Positions 1-10,981 of a stretch of DNA of 64,000 nucleotides are shown here, piece by piece. This stretch comes from Sphaeramia orbicularis (Eukaryota; Chordata; Actinopteri; Kurtiformes; Apogonidae). The stretch covers positions 37,675,996 to 37,739,995 of the forward strand of contig NC_043972.1 of NCBI RefSeq assembly GCF_902148855.1, in the 5' to 3' direction. The position numbers and the translations under genes were made by a program. The notes beneath the pieces were generated by a model. That model saw nothing but the letters and a program-made list of their open reading frames with translations. It searched no databases and was not told the origin of the DNA. How positions within the stretch are numbered: position 1 is the stretch's first letter; every line of letters begins with the position of its first letter.

Positions 1-448
1 TGTGATAATATAAGCTGATGGACAATGCACCAAAGGTGACTAAAAGACTGTGTAGGAAAAAAAAAAATAGAATGATATTAATAACAGATCAGAGAGGCAC
101 TGACATGAGCTCAAAGGAAACGTGAGTTTAATTATTTGGACCTTTAGGTGAAAGTCCAATAGCAGGATGATGCAAAGTGTCTGTAGTGTTTCACAATAAT
201 TTAATTTACCAGAAGACCCTTCATTTGAAACGGGAATAACCACAACAGTATTTAGTTCCTCACAAAACGAACCCAGTAGTTATTATTTTAAGGACATAAT
301 ACTGAAAGTGGATTTGGCGTGTTCAGCTCTGTCCATCCTCTCAGCCTCTGGAGCAGTTTGTGGAAGTGAGAGGGTCTGTGTGACGCACAACCACCTTGTA
401 CGCATTAAAAGAAAACCTCAACAGCTGGCGCTTTTAACCACCTTATGC
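1..448. other. Intergenic, nothing recognised
   Basis: AT-rich sequence with a short A-run near 58-67. No exon with convincing splice sites, no family-like translation and no repeat boundary was seen on either strand. Confidence 0.5.
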
Positions 449-456
449 ATGTAGAC

Positions 457-658
457 CAGGGGTGTCAAACTCAGATCCTCAAGGGCCGGTATCCTGCATG
501 TTTTAGATGTTTCCCTCTTCCAACACACCTGATTCAAATGATGAGCCTATCATCCAACTCTGCAGAAGCCTGGTAACGACCGTCAGGTGTGCTGGAAGAG
601 GGAAACTTCTAAAACATGCAGGATACCGGCCCTCGAGGACCGGAGTTTGACACCTGTG
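457..658. mobile_element. hAT-type MITE with 8-bp target duplication
   Basis: This is a short non-autonomous DNA transposon. The two halves are near-perfect inverted copies: the left end reads CAGGGGTGTCAAACTC and the right end, reverse-complemented, reads CACAGGTGTCAAACTC, with pairing continuing for about 65 bp inward. The 8-bp direct repeat ATGTAGAC flanks it at 449-456 and 659-666, the target-site length expected for hAT elements. It has no coding capacity. Ends and duplication are read directly; family assignment rests on duplication length and end sequence. Confidence 0.85.
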
Positions 659-872
659 ATGTAGACCGTATGTCCCTTACAATCTGAACCTAATCCAAGG
701 GTGTCAAACATGTGGCACACGGGCCAAAACCAGATCACCAAGGGTTCCAATCCAGCCCCCAAGATGAATTTGCAAAGTGCAAAAATTACACTGAAGATAT
801 AACCAGTCAAGAGTGTCAAAGTGGTTTTAGTTCAGGGGCCACATACAGACGAGTATGATCTCAAATAAAACT

Positions 873-1120
873 AGAAGCACTCGGAGAGCGCAGACCTCCG
901 CCAAGGCTGATCAGTGCCCCCCCCCGTGGGCCCCCCCACCCCCGATCACCACCAAAATTTAATCATTTCTTCCTTATCCCATTTCCAACAAACCCTGAAA
1001 ATTTCATCCAAATCTGTCCAAAACTTTTTGAGTTATGTTGCACACTAACGGACAGACAAACAAACAAACAAACAAACAAACAAACCCTGGCAAAAACATA
1101 ACCTCCTTGGCGGAGGTAAT
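873..1120. repeat. Dispersed repeat family A, copy 1
   Basis: This is a roughly 250-bp unit beginning GCACTCGGAGAGCGCAGACC and containing CCTCCGCCAAGG near its left end and the inverse CCTTGGCGGAGG near its right end. It has a CAAA tandem run before the right end. Three other copies lie near 30257-30463 (interrupted), 34235-34468 and 44920-45130. The inverted ends suggest a non-autonomous DNA element, but no target duplication was established. I do not name the family. Confidence 0.75.
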
Positions 1121-1709
1121 AATAGCTTAGTAACTTGTAAATAATGACGATAAATTTTCTTCTTGGTTTAATATGGAAAAAAGTATTACATTACATCTAT
1201 AAATAGTGAAAACTCCAAAAATTTTCAGAATTTTTCCATTAACACACTATCCCTTAACTTTTTATAGGACACACATAGAAATAATCTGAAATTCAAAATT
1301 TTAACCTTAGTGTGTTATTGGAGGACATATCAAGACTTTATTATTGATTGTCATGTAGAAAATGAGGGTCAGTGAAGTTACCATATTTGGCTCCTTGCCT
1401 GTATGTGGCAAAAATAAATAAAATGAAATTAATAAATCCAAGAAGTATATATAAAAAGTATGAGAAAACACATGTGATGTCAAAGGAACATGTGTTTTAC
1501 TACATTAGAACATCACTTTTAGAACATTAGACCAACATAAGTGCTGATCCAGACCCCTGTCCACATCCACATTATCCATCATTCCTTACATTAGTACCAT
1601 TACTTCATGTAACCTAACAAAGCAGGTACACTCACTGTTCATTCAGAGGTGGCCCTTGCAGACCCTGTAGACCACATTGGACCTGAGATTTCTGACTCAC
1701 CGTCCTCAC

Positions 1710-2310
1710 CAAGGTTAGAATAGTTTTGGATTTTTCATTATAGTTTAGTTTTATTTAGTTTTGACTTTTTTTTTCTCTAATTCAGTTAGTTTTAATTTGT
1801 TTTTAGACCAGGTTTGCTGGTTTTTATTAGTTTTCTTTTTTTTTTCAAAATGCCAAGTTTAATTTTAGTTTTAGTATTAATTTTACTTTGTTATATCTTT
1901 TATCTTCTTCTTCGTCGTATTCAAATAAATCCCAGACAGGACTCTGCTGCTTTCTCCCAACTTTAGTCTCCATGTTTCCAGGTAGAGTGGGGACCAGAAG
2001 ACAACTGGAAACCACAAGTGAACACAAGTGACGGACCGTTAAATATCTTATGGTGCCGCTAGATAAAATTGCTCGAGCAAAATAAATCAATTTTGTATCA
2101 ATCCGACATTGACAAAGACGAAAACAAAGGAAATTTTATCCATAATTTTTATACGTTTTAGTTAGTTTTGTAAACACACAATACAGTTTCAGTTAGTTAT
2201 GGTTTTTTCTTTTAATTATAGTTTTTATTTATTTCTATTAACGAAAATCTTTTTTCAATTCTAGTTTTGGTCATTTCGTTAGTTTTCGTTAACGACAATA
2301 ACGTTGGTCC
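1710..2310. repeat. AT-rich MITE-like block
   Basis: The block is rich in TTAGTTTT-type motifs. The left edge reads ACCAAGGTTAGAATAG and the right edge, reverse-complemented, reads ACCAACGTTATTGTCG, giving weak inverted ends. The GTTAACGA-rich right edge looks like a fish miniature transposon terminus. Family and exact boundaries are uncertain. It lies inside the larger hAT-like element. Confidence 0.4.
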
Positions 2311-2826
2311 TCAATGTAACTGTTGCTATCACTGTCTTGTAATGAATGTGGAAATTACCAAAAATAGTTACTTGCCCAATAAAAGGTTAACAGTAAAATA
2401 TGAAAAACCTGAACAAATATGAACAACCTGAAATGTCTAAAGAAAATAAGTGTAATTTTAACAATATCCTGTCTGTTACTGACTGTTTAGTGCCTTTGTA
2501 GATCTGACCCATAATGCACATGTATAAATGAGGCATAATATTGTTAAAATTGCACTTATTCTCTTAAGAAATATCAGTTTTTTCAGATTATTCAGATCTT
2601 TTTTGTTTGGATAGTTTGTAAATGTAAATGTTTTTATAATTTCATGGTGGGGGGGGGGGGTTGGTTTTTGTAAAAATTTTGGGGTTGGCATTATTTAAAG
2701 GCATAATGTAATATTATTTTTTCACATTAAATCAAGAAGGACATTTGGAGTCATTATTTATAAAACCACATGAGATCAAACTGAGCTGAATGTGGCCCCT
2801 GAAAGACAATGACTTTGACATCCCTG

Positions 2827-3805
2827 ACCTCAGCCCTTCACAACTTTTGAATTGAGAACGAGTTATACCGTTCTCACTCTACTCTTTGGTGCTGCTCTTT
2901 CTCAGAAACCTGCAAGGAGGTGTGAAATCTTCAACTCATTTCTTTAAACACAGCTCTAATGTGTGAAAGCGCTGTGTTGTCAGATTAACTCATGTTCACC
3001 TCTAAAAAGGCTGCTTTTTAACACCACTTTTTGATATTTCCTGTTGTTACTTTTTAAGTGTACCAATGTCCCACTTCAATCCCTTACACTGCCTTCCTGT
3101 CCTGTCTTGTGTTGTCAGGTGAGTAAACCACCCTTCAATGTAGTTAAATTAATTTGTTAAAATGTTATGATTTATTTTATTTTATTTAAATATCTAGTGT
3201 ACATGAATAGTTTCTACATCATCAGGCCTTTGTATAAATTACAATGATTGGCTCTGAGTATTTTGTGTATTCTATAAATATCATTAATACACTGAAGACA
3301 AATAACAGACAAAAGCTTAAATTACTGCAAATCAAGCACTTTCACTTCTTCTCCTGTCTGCAAAAATGCTTTGAGACACATTTCTGTTTCTTAAAGGTTA
3401 ATGTACTGCAGCTTTTTGTCATCAGTACATTTTTATGATTAAGCATTTTTATCTTTATTGTTACACTAAAAAAATTTGTTTGAAACAGATGAAGCACAAT
3501 TATAGAAGAGAATAATTTTTTTCCATATAGAGCACAACAGTCATACATCTGTCTGACAGGAGTTTATTTTTTAAATGTATGTCACAATTTCCCAGACGTA
3601 GTCATCGGCGTCTCCTGGAGCTGCTGTTTGTCTCAGATGTGCAGAGATTCAGTTCCTGAAATGATGACTTCTTCTTTCTGATCCTCTCTCGTGCAAAGAT
3701 AGACCATGAAACGGGATCTTTAGGCTTTATGTTTATGAGCAGAGTGTGTTTTCTTGACTTTTGGAAGGTTTCAGGTGTTCTGCAGCCTACATCATCGCTG
3801 CAAAT
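2827..3805. other. 5' flank of first chemokine receptor
   Basis: No coding exon was recognised. GTGAGT-like and CAG-like splice strings occur but cannot be paired into a supported upstream exon. The interval must hold the promoter and 5' UTR of the receptor starting at 3806, but no TATA box or initiator could be singled out. Confidence 0.4.
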
Positions 3806-5894
3806 ATGGATCAGGTCACGCCAACCACAGAAGATTACTGGGTGAGTGTGTACCTTTTTATGTTATCAGATGTGCATCACTGGGCATCACTAAGATTCGA
3901 TGAGTCAAAGGAAATGAGAAATATAAAGAAAATATAAATACATTGAAAAGAAACATTTTTTTCATCAATAATACTAAAATATAAAATACATCACTTATCT
4001 TTCTGTGTTTTTTTTTTTTTTTTACTTGTTCTTGAAATAGAGAGATAAATCAAGCACTTTTATATATAATATTCATCTGTGGAAATCGTTTTTGGACATT
4101 ATTGGAAATTACAATTTGAAATGCATCATCTTCCTTTTCCTGTGTGCATCGTGGTGCATTATCTTCAACAGGTTGTAGTAAAAAGTCTCTTGGCAGTGAC
4201 TCCGTCTTCAACAAGCACCAAAAAACTCATCTTTTCCTCACCACATTTTTTTTTTTTTTTGTCTTCGTTGGCTTATCAAGTCAAAGTCAGTCAGCTTTAT
4301 TGTCAGTTTTGCCATATGTACATTGCATACAGAAACTGAAATTACAATACTTTAAGACCCCACGGTGCACAGAACAGAGCAGGAAAAAATACAAAAAACA
4401 GAAAAGAATATAACTATAAACATAGAATATAACTATAAACCGCAGGGGGTTGAGGAGACAATAAATATACAATAAAGGTAGAACAGTGAAGTTAATCAGA
4501 AGAGGTATTGGTAATAGATGAGTTATTGAGTTAAAGTGACATGCAGTATGAATTACTCAGGATCGTCTGGACCTTATGTCCGTAGCTGATGCACATGAAA
4601 ATGATGTCTCACAAATGTTTTAGGTCATGTAGTGCAAAACCATATCATATTATATTGTTAAAATAATGTATTGAAAGTATTTTATTTTCATACAATTTCA
4701 GCTAAATTAATTCTACTATTAAGTCTAATAATTATCTCCAGAATCGTATGCTGTGAAAACCTGAGAAGTAAGCCATGTTTTTGTGTTCTTCCTTGTCCTC
4801 AGACCTATGATGACTATGAGAATTACACCGATTCCCCTAACGTAGGCTTGAGTGCTGCCCCCTGCCTCCAAGACAACATCTACAGTTTTGCGCAGCGATA
4901 CACTCCAGTTGTGTACTGCCTGGTTTTCATCCTGGCTTTTGTGGGCAATGTGCTGGTGCTGTGTGTAATCCGGCGTTACCGAAACTCTCAAAGCAGCGGA
5001 GCTTGTGCCTTCTCCCTGACTGACACCTTCCTTCTTCACCTGGCTATCTCAGACCTCCTGCTGGCCTTCACCCTGCCCCTGTTTGCAGTGCAGTGGGCTC
5101 ACCAGTGGGTGTTCGGTTTGGCTGTTTGTAAGATCTCCGGGGCCCTCTTCTCCCTTAATCGCTACAGTGGTATTCTGTTCTTGGCTTGCATTAGTTTTGA
5201 CAGATACCTGGCTATAGTTCATGCCATTAGCTCTGGCTGGAAGCGCACCACCTGCCATGCACAGTTTGCTTGTGTCATCATTTGGGTGGGGTGTCTCGGC
5301 CTGAGTGGAGTGGACATTACCTTCAAACAGGTAGTGGAGGTGAACACTCAAGACCAGCAGAGACTGCTCCTGTGCCAGGTGTGGTTCCCAGAGAACTCCA
5401 CTCAGTGGCAGGTGGGGCTACAGCTGCTCAGTGTGGTTCTAGGCTTTGGACTCCCCCTGCTGATAATGCTCTACTGCTACATCCAGATCTTCAGGTCACT
5501 CTGCAACGCGACGCGCAGGCAAAAGCGTAAGTCCCTGCGCCTCATCATCTCCCTGGTGGCTGTGTTTGTCATCTGCTGGGCGCCGTACAATGCCTTCCAG
5601 CTGGCAGACAGTCTGCTGAGGCTGGGTGTCATAACTGGACATTGCCATTTAGGCCGTGTGCTAGACATCGGGACTCTGATCACTGAGAGTGTGGGGCTGT
5701 CTCACTGTGCCCTGAACCCTCTGCTGTATGGATTTGTGGGGGTGAAGTTCAGGAGGGAGCTGGTGCAAATGTGCAAAGAGCTTCTGGGACATCAAGGATG
5801 GCGGGGAATGGGCGGATGGAGGCCAAGGAGAAGAACCCAAAGCTCAGTCATGTCTGGAGACAGTGAAAACACATCCTACTCTGTCATGGGTTGA
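3806..5894 (+). CDS. cxcr3: CXCR3-family chemokine receptor (receptor 1)
   Basis: This is a G-protein-coupled receptor for chemokines on leukocyte membranes. Exons are 3806-3841 (12 codons, GT at 3842) and 4803-5894 (AG at 4801-4802), both phase 0, giving 375 aa. The tyrosine- and acid-rich N-terminus (TEDYW, then YDDYENYTD) is a likely tyrosine-sulfation and N-glycosylation site for ligand binding. Seven hydrophobic segments are visible, with TxP in TM2, DRYLAIVHA after TM3 (DRY at 145-147), CWAPYN in TM6 and NPLLY in TM7. Cysteines are present in the N-terminus, TM3, ECL2 and ECL3. The stretches QWVFG, GALF and LACISFDRYL resemble mammalian CXCR3, as does the SYSVMG tail. The tiny first exon is typical of CXCR3. 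Which fish CXCR3 paralogue it is, or whether it is a relative such as CCR10 or CXCR5, needs a phylogeny. Confidence 0.8.
4278..4500 (-). mobile_element. LINE-type 3' end in receptor 1 intron
   Basis: A sequence starting AAGTCAAAGTCAGTCAGC followed by TTTATTGTC resembles, from memory, the antisense 3' terminus of a common fish non-LTR retroelement. It lies inside the 961-bp intron (3842-4802) and has no coding potential. No clear target duplication was found. The rest of the intron holds only T-runs (about 4009-4023 and 4246-4260). Confidence 0.4.
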
Positions 5895-5937
5895 AGCTGG
5901 TTCAAGAGACAGGAAGGCAAAAGAATGAGGAGAGATA

Positions 5938-7133
5938 TGGACAAAAGTATAGGGACATGTTGAATCCAGGTGTTTCTTTTCTAACAGGGGTCTTGGCTAC
6001 AAAACAATAATGATTAATGTTATAATGTAGTTTTATATTGTGATAAATATCGTTGCATTGGTTAGTTTTGTTTAACTCTTTCATGCATAGTGGTCACTAC
6101 AGTGGACATCTATTCTACAGCTGTTGTCTTATATATTCATGGGGTTTGTTGTTTTAGTTCCATATCAGCCAACACAGTGGACACGTCACACTATTACAGT
6201 AACTTTGCTGTTCTTGATGAACCTGATCTGCAGTAACATGTTTGAGTGTAGATCAATTGCTTGTCATTATTATTAAACAGTTTTGGGTTTTTTTACATAA
6301 CGTTTTTTTGTTTTTTTTGCATATTATCTCCATGAAGTGAGTAATGACTAGTATTAGAATACATTAAAATGTGAGAAAACATCAGATTAGCTGCATTAAA
6401 AGTGTTGTTATTTCATAGTTTTCACATGATCTATCAGTAAATACGTGCTTCTTTGCTTCAAAAATTAAATGCATGGTGTCAAACTGAGTGGACATTTTTT
6501 GAGCTCCATGAAAAATAGATCCATAACAAAATTTTCAGTTGCATTGGGTTTTTTTTTCATGCCTAAAGAGGAATGAAAACACTCAAAAAAACAAATTTTG
6601 ATTAAGGTTCTCATAATTCATGCATGAAAGGGTTAAATTGTTATCTTTGTTTCCAAAAAGCCTCAGAGATGATTTTTACTTAATTTCTGTCAACATCGAC
6701 TTTTTTTTTATCAGTGACTATGATTTTAAATGTTTTCTAAATTTCTAATATATTTTTCATGCTCTGACTGTAAATAATAATTTTCTATCACATCTAGCCT
6801 TCTGCATTCTTTACATCTCACATAGGAAGAAAAATCTCCCATTAAAATGTTTGGAAAAATTGATGTTTATAAACTATGTGGACAAAATTTTTGGGACACA
6901 TCATGGTTACAGCTGTAAGATGTCCTGTTCATGCTGATTTGAGAAATTGAGTAAAAACCATCTCTGAGGCATTTTGGAAGCAAAGATGACAATTTAAACA
7001 AAACTAATTAAATGCAATGATATTTATCACAATATAAGACTACATTATGCTATTTATCATTATTGTTTTGTATCCCAGACCCCTATTTGAATAGAAAACA
7101 CCTGAATTCAATGTGTCCAAATACTTTTGTCCA
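5938..7133. mobile_element. Palindromic Tc1/mariner-like element
   Basis: The left end TGGACAAAAGTATAGGGACA (5938) and the right end (reverse complement TGGACAAAAGTATTTGGACA, ending 7133) are inverted copies for roughly 150-200 bp. Each is flanked by TA (5936-5937 and 7134-7135), the Tc1/mariner target. Shared inner blocks include the GATAAATATCG / GATATTTATC region and the CTCAGAGATG / CATCTCTGAG region. No transposase reading frame remains. The left arm is split by a piggyBac-type MITE (6072-6636). It starts only about 40 bp after the receptor 1 stop, so the 3' UTR probably runs into it. Confidence 0.8.
6072..6636. mobile_element. piggyBac-type MITE
   Basis: TTAA occurs at both ends (6072-6075 and 6633-6636), with inverted ends TTAACTCTTTCATGCAT and, reverse-complemented on the right, TTAACCCTTTCATGCAT. 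TTAA target duplication and short inverted ends are the piggyBac signature. The element is about 560 bp and non-coding. It interrupts the left arm of the surrounding Tc1-like element, so it inserted later. Confidence 0.85.
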
Positions 7134-9149
7134 TATTGTGTATGTTCATCAAAAAACATCCAGGACCTTTAAAAATGGTTCTATGTTCTTATTAATGATA
7201 ATGTCAAATATGTTCTCAAAGACAGTCATGTCACAGTTGTGCAGCTTTCAAGCTTTTATTTTATCATTGCTTTTTTAGAACATTGTGGTAAATCGAGCAG
7301 AATGATGTGATGCTTGTAGAAAAATTGTGCCATCATCTACATACTGATGCAATTTCAGCATCTCAGAACTTTGTGTGAACTTGTATTTTGAATGCATATG
7401 TCAATTCTGGGGAATATCTGCATTTCATAATATTCCTGAGAAAAAGCTTGTTCAGCACTTAATATGTTACTTGTTTATCAAGTCAGACTCATGTCTCACA
7501 TCCTCTGGCAATGCATGTGGTGACTGAAGACTCATGTTTGTTTTAGTTCATAAGACTGAAAATAATGTACATTTAATCCTAATCATTTGAAATAAATTTT
7601 GTATTAAGTTCATTTTTATTTTTCTAATTTGTCTATTTTCCATTCATAGCTGTTCAGTGCTGTGTTCTGCAAAAAGAGGAAGTGAAGATGAACCATTCCT
7701 TAATTTCATTTCAGTAACATGTATGAGTTTTAATAGTAAGTAGTAGAATTACTAGCAGTGCAAATTTTGAAATAAAAACAAACCATCATGTATCCATTAA
7801 TATTTTTTTTTCTGCATGTTCTAACTAAATTGACTTGACTTTCATCTATCACTACAGTTACTAAGTGTACTTACACTTAGTTCACAAAGAAAATACAACT
7901 CACAGTTAAATCTGTTATTAAGCCTTAAAGACCTAGAATTATTTTTGTGGTGACTTCAGAATGAATTTTTCTCCACATGTGATCTTTCCTAAGCAATTTA
8001 TCACAGTTTTTTTGTATTTTATTATCTGCATTGTTCAGTGATATTCAGGTATTTTCCTTTATTTAATTGGCTGATCATGTAGATGTTCAGAAAAATATTG
8101 AGTAAATTCAAAGGTTATTACATCAGAACAGGGAATTTTAAGAAAAAAATGGCCTCTTTCAACAAAATATATCTTTAATTCAATGTAAAAACAAGTGTCT
8201 AGAACCTGTGTCATTTGTTAACTACATTAGTCTTTTGGTGAATCATTCCTGCAGAAGATGAGAGTGTTTTCATGTTCACTACAGAGCCTCTGAACGTCCA
8301 AATGGGCCATAACTGCTGCTGCTGAAAACCTGAGGAACTGCATTTTACATTAATTATTTAAATGTGTTGATGGGATCAGTTATTAACAAGTTTAGATCAG
8401 AAGATATTTTTGGTCACAGAAGTATGTTTATGTCTTTGAGGGTTAATAAGATTGTCAACTATGGAAAAATAGCCCTTGGTTTAAGAAATAATATCTATTC
8501 ATGAAGTTAAAGTGCCAATTTTAGTATTACAAAATACTCAATCATTAGTAGAAAAATATGATTAGCAGAACAAATTCATATAATCAGAAGTTATTAAAGT
8601 AATTATGCTAATTTATCACTTCTTTATGTGTGTGTATGATGATTTGATCATTTGTAACCTTAATGAAATAGAGTACTTTTTACTTAAGCACCCAAGGGCA
8701 ATTTTAGGTATATTTTCATATTTTACCTAACATTATTCTCTACTCACTGACTGAGGAAAATTATCTTGCTTCCAAAACTGAATAAACTCATTAAAACCTG
8801 TTCTCACAGAACAATGACACAGCAAATGTATAATACCTTAGAAAACATAATGGTGCAGATTAAACTAAACACAAAGTACTGCATGCTCAACATAACTTGC
8901 ACAAAACAAAAAACAGGTGGAAATGTATCTTTGTACATTTGTAGATTATTAAAGTACCCAACAGTACATGAAAAATGAGCTCAGCACCTGGAACAGTAAA
9001 ATCAACACACACATTGATGCAGCAAAAATAAATCCAGAAACATCATAATATCTTACTTGTCTCCTACAACACCACTTTGATTTTTCAGAAATTAAGGCTA
9101 TATTTTGCTGAATATATAAACTCTGTATTTATTTATTTATTGTTGCTGT
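7134..9149. other. Intergenic, nothing recognised
   Basis: AT-rich DNA between receptor 1 and the SINE/mariner zone. Short open frames here have no family resemblance and no paired splice sites. No element termini were identified. Confidence 0.45.
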
Positions 9150-9190
9150 GTATGTATGTATGTATGTATGTATGTATGTATGTATATATG

Positions 9191-9253
<63 letters not shown>

Positions 9254-9254
9254 G
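9150..9254. repeat. Compound tetranucleotide microsatellite
   Basis: About ten TATG units (to about 9190) pass directly into about sixteen ATCT units. Pure simple repeat; the open frames across it are artefacts. Confidence 0.95.
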
Positions 9255-9634
9255 ATTAAATCTTATTTTCTTTTACTTATATTATATGAAAGCAGTAATT
9301 TTAGTCTAGTTGTAGAGCAGTATTTTCACAGTGTGATAGAAGTAGACCTACTTTCAGGGACTTACATTAACTCACTACTCCCTCTAGTGGTCACATACAT
9401 CCCTGTTCCATCAGTGTAAATCGATTCTGTGTAACTCTACAATCAAATACATTGACATCATTGGTAAAACCTCAGAGGTGTTTATTCCAATCACTTCAAT
9501 ATTTATTTCTTGCAATTTTATAATATTTCAAAGTAAAAATACTTCATACAGACTCTTTCAATAGAGAATCTGAATACTTTTTCCACCACTGCACTGCACA
9601 GTTTGCATTCATTTATTTATATTAATCCAGTTGT

Positions 9635-10028
9635 GGGCAACACGGTGGTGCAGTGGTTAGCATTCGTGCCTCACAGCAAGAAGGTCCTGGGTTCGATTCC
9701 AACACCAGTTGACGGGGGTGGGACCTTTCTGTGTGGTGTTTGCATGTTCTCCCAGTGTCTGCGTGGGTTCTCTGCGGATATTCCGGCTTCCTCCCACAAT
9801 CCAAAAACATGCACTGATAGGTTAATTGGTTAATCTAAATTGCCCATAGGTGTGAATGTGAGAGTGATTGTGTCTATATGTTCAGCCCTAGATGAACTGG
9901 CAAAATGCCCAGGGTGTACCCCACCTTCACCCATAAGTAGCTGGGATAGACTCCAAGCGACCCCCATGACCCTAATGAGGATAAAGCAGGTTCAGATAAT
10001 GAATGAATGAATGAATGAATGAATGAAT
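9635..10028 (+). mobile_element. tRNA-derived SINE, near full length
   Basis: The head carries a pol III A-box-like stretch (GTGGTGCAGTGGTTAGC) and a B box (GGTTCGATTCC) about 35 bp downstream. A conserved body and a 3' tail of tandem GAAT units (10000-10028) follow. The body contains AGCTGGGATAGACTCCA and ends AGGATAAAGCAGGTTCAGA. The same 3' end recurs at 24565-24628 and 39391-39486, confirming an interspersed family. It is non-coding and was mobilised by a LINE partner. Confidence 0.85.
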
Positions 10029-10430
10029 AATCCAGTTGTTTCCTTTACTTTTTTGTGCTTTTCTTTGGGAGCCACTTTTAACCCTGGTCATTAAGTTTTG
10101 ATCTATTTTCATAGATTTCAACCCGAGGACAGATGCAATTTTCAACAATAAGCTGGTAAAGACAAATCCATATTCACTGCTGTATTCAGATAAAATGACT
10201 CTAACAATAGAATGAGTGTGTCTCACAATAGAATGCTGCTGATTATTAAACAGAGGCCAGCAAGTTCATTATCACCTATCAGTTCAAGAAAAGATAAGAG
10301 CAAAAATAAACAAAAAACAAATCATCTGTCTAGTCTCCAGTCCTTCCATTGATTAAGCTGTTGTATTGGTCTGATGGCAGAGGGAATGAAGGGTCTTCTG
10401 TAATGTTCACCCCTCCACCATAATGATCTA
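10029..10430. other. Intergenic, nothing recognised
   Basis: Unique-looking AT-rich DNA between the SINE tail and the mariner derivative; no exon or repeat boundary seen. Confidence 0.45.
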
Positions 10431-10981
10431 CAGGGTGGGGAAGCAAAATTTACAATGAACATTTAGTTGTTTTTTCTCAGCAGGCACTACATCAATTGTT
10501 TTGAAACCAAACATATATTGATGTCATAATCATACCTAACGCTATTATCCATACCTTTTCAGAAACTTTTGCCCATATGAGTAATCAGGAAAGCAAACGT
10601 CAAAGAGTGTGTGATTTGCTGAATGCACTCGTCACACCAAAGGAGATTTCAAAAATAGTTGGAGTGTCCATAAAGACTGTTTATAATGTAAAGAAGAGAA
10701 TGACTATGAGCAAAACTATTACGAGAAAGTCTGGAAGATACTATTAAAGAAGAATGGGAGAAGTTGTCACCCAAATATTTGAGGAATACTTGCGCAAGTT
10801 TCAGGAAACGTGTGAAGGCAGTTATTGAGAAAGAAGGAGGACACATAGAATAAAAAACATTTTCTATTATGTCAGTTTTCTTGTGGCAAATAAATTCTCA
10901 TGACTTTCAATAAACTAATTGGTCATACACTGTCTTTCAATCCCTGCCTCGAAATATTGTAAATTTTGCTTCCCCACCCTG
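10431..10981 (+). mobile_element. Internally deleted mariner-type transposon
   Basis: Inverted ends CAGGGTGGGGAAGCAAAATT (10431) and its complement (to 10981) are flanked by TA at 10429-10430 and 10982-10983. An ATG at 10577 opens a remnant resembling the helix-turn-helix N-terminus of mariner transposases, including KRQRVCDLLNALV and SKIVGVSIKTVYNVKKRM. A second remnant near 10795-10855 (FRKRVKAVIEKEGGHIE, then stop) matches the usual transposase C-terminus. The catalytic middle is missing, so this is a non-autonomous deletion derivative. Confidence 0.85.

Larger units (their letters stand above)
696..2826. mobile_element. Old palindromic hAT-like element, interrupted
   Basis: The left end near 696 (AGGGTGTCAAACATGTGGC) and the right end near 2826 (reverse complement CAGGGATGTCAAAG) are inverted relatives and resemble the ends of the MITE at 457. 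Internal arms near 2420-2470 and 2535-2575 are also inverted copies of each other, as in palindromic fish hAT MITEs. A dispersed repeat (873-1120) and an AT-rich block (about 1710-2310) sit inside and are listed separately. No exact 8-bp duplication was found, so the element is probably old. Confidence 0.5.

Noticed and set aside
9380-9400. CTCTAGTGG string resembling a CTCF core
   Set aside because: A single imperfect match in intergenic AT-rich DNA with no supporting context.
9662-9715. Apparent tRNA-like A and B boxes suggesting a tRNA gene
   Set aside because: They belong to the head of a SINE with a body and GAAT tail; no cloverleaf was evident.
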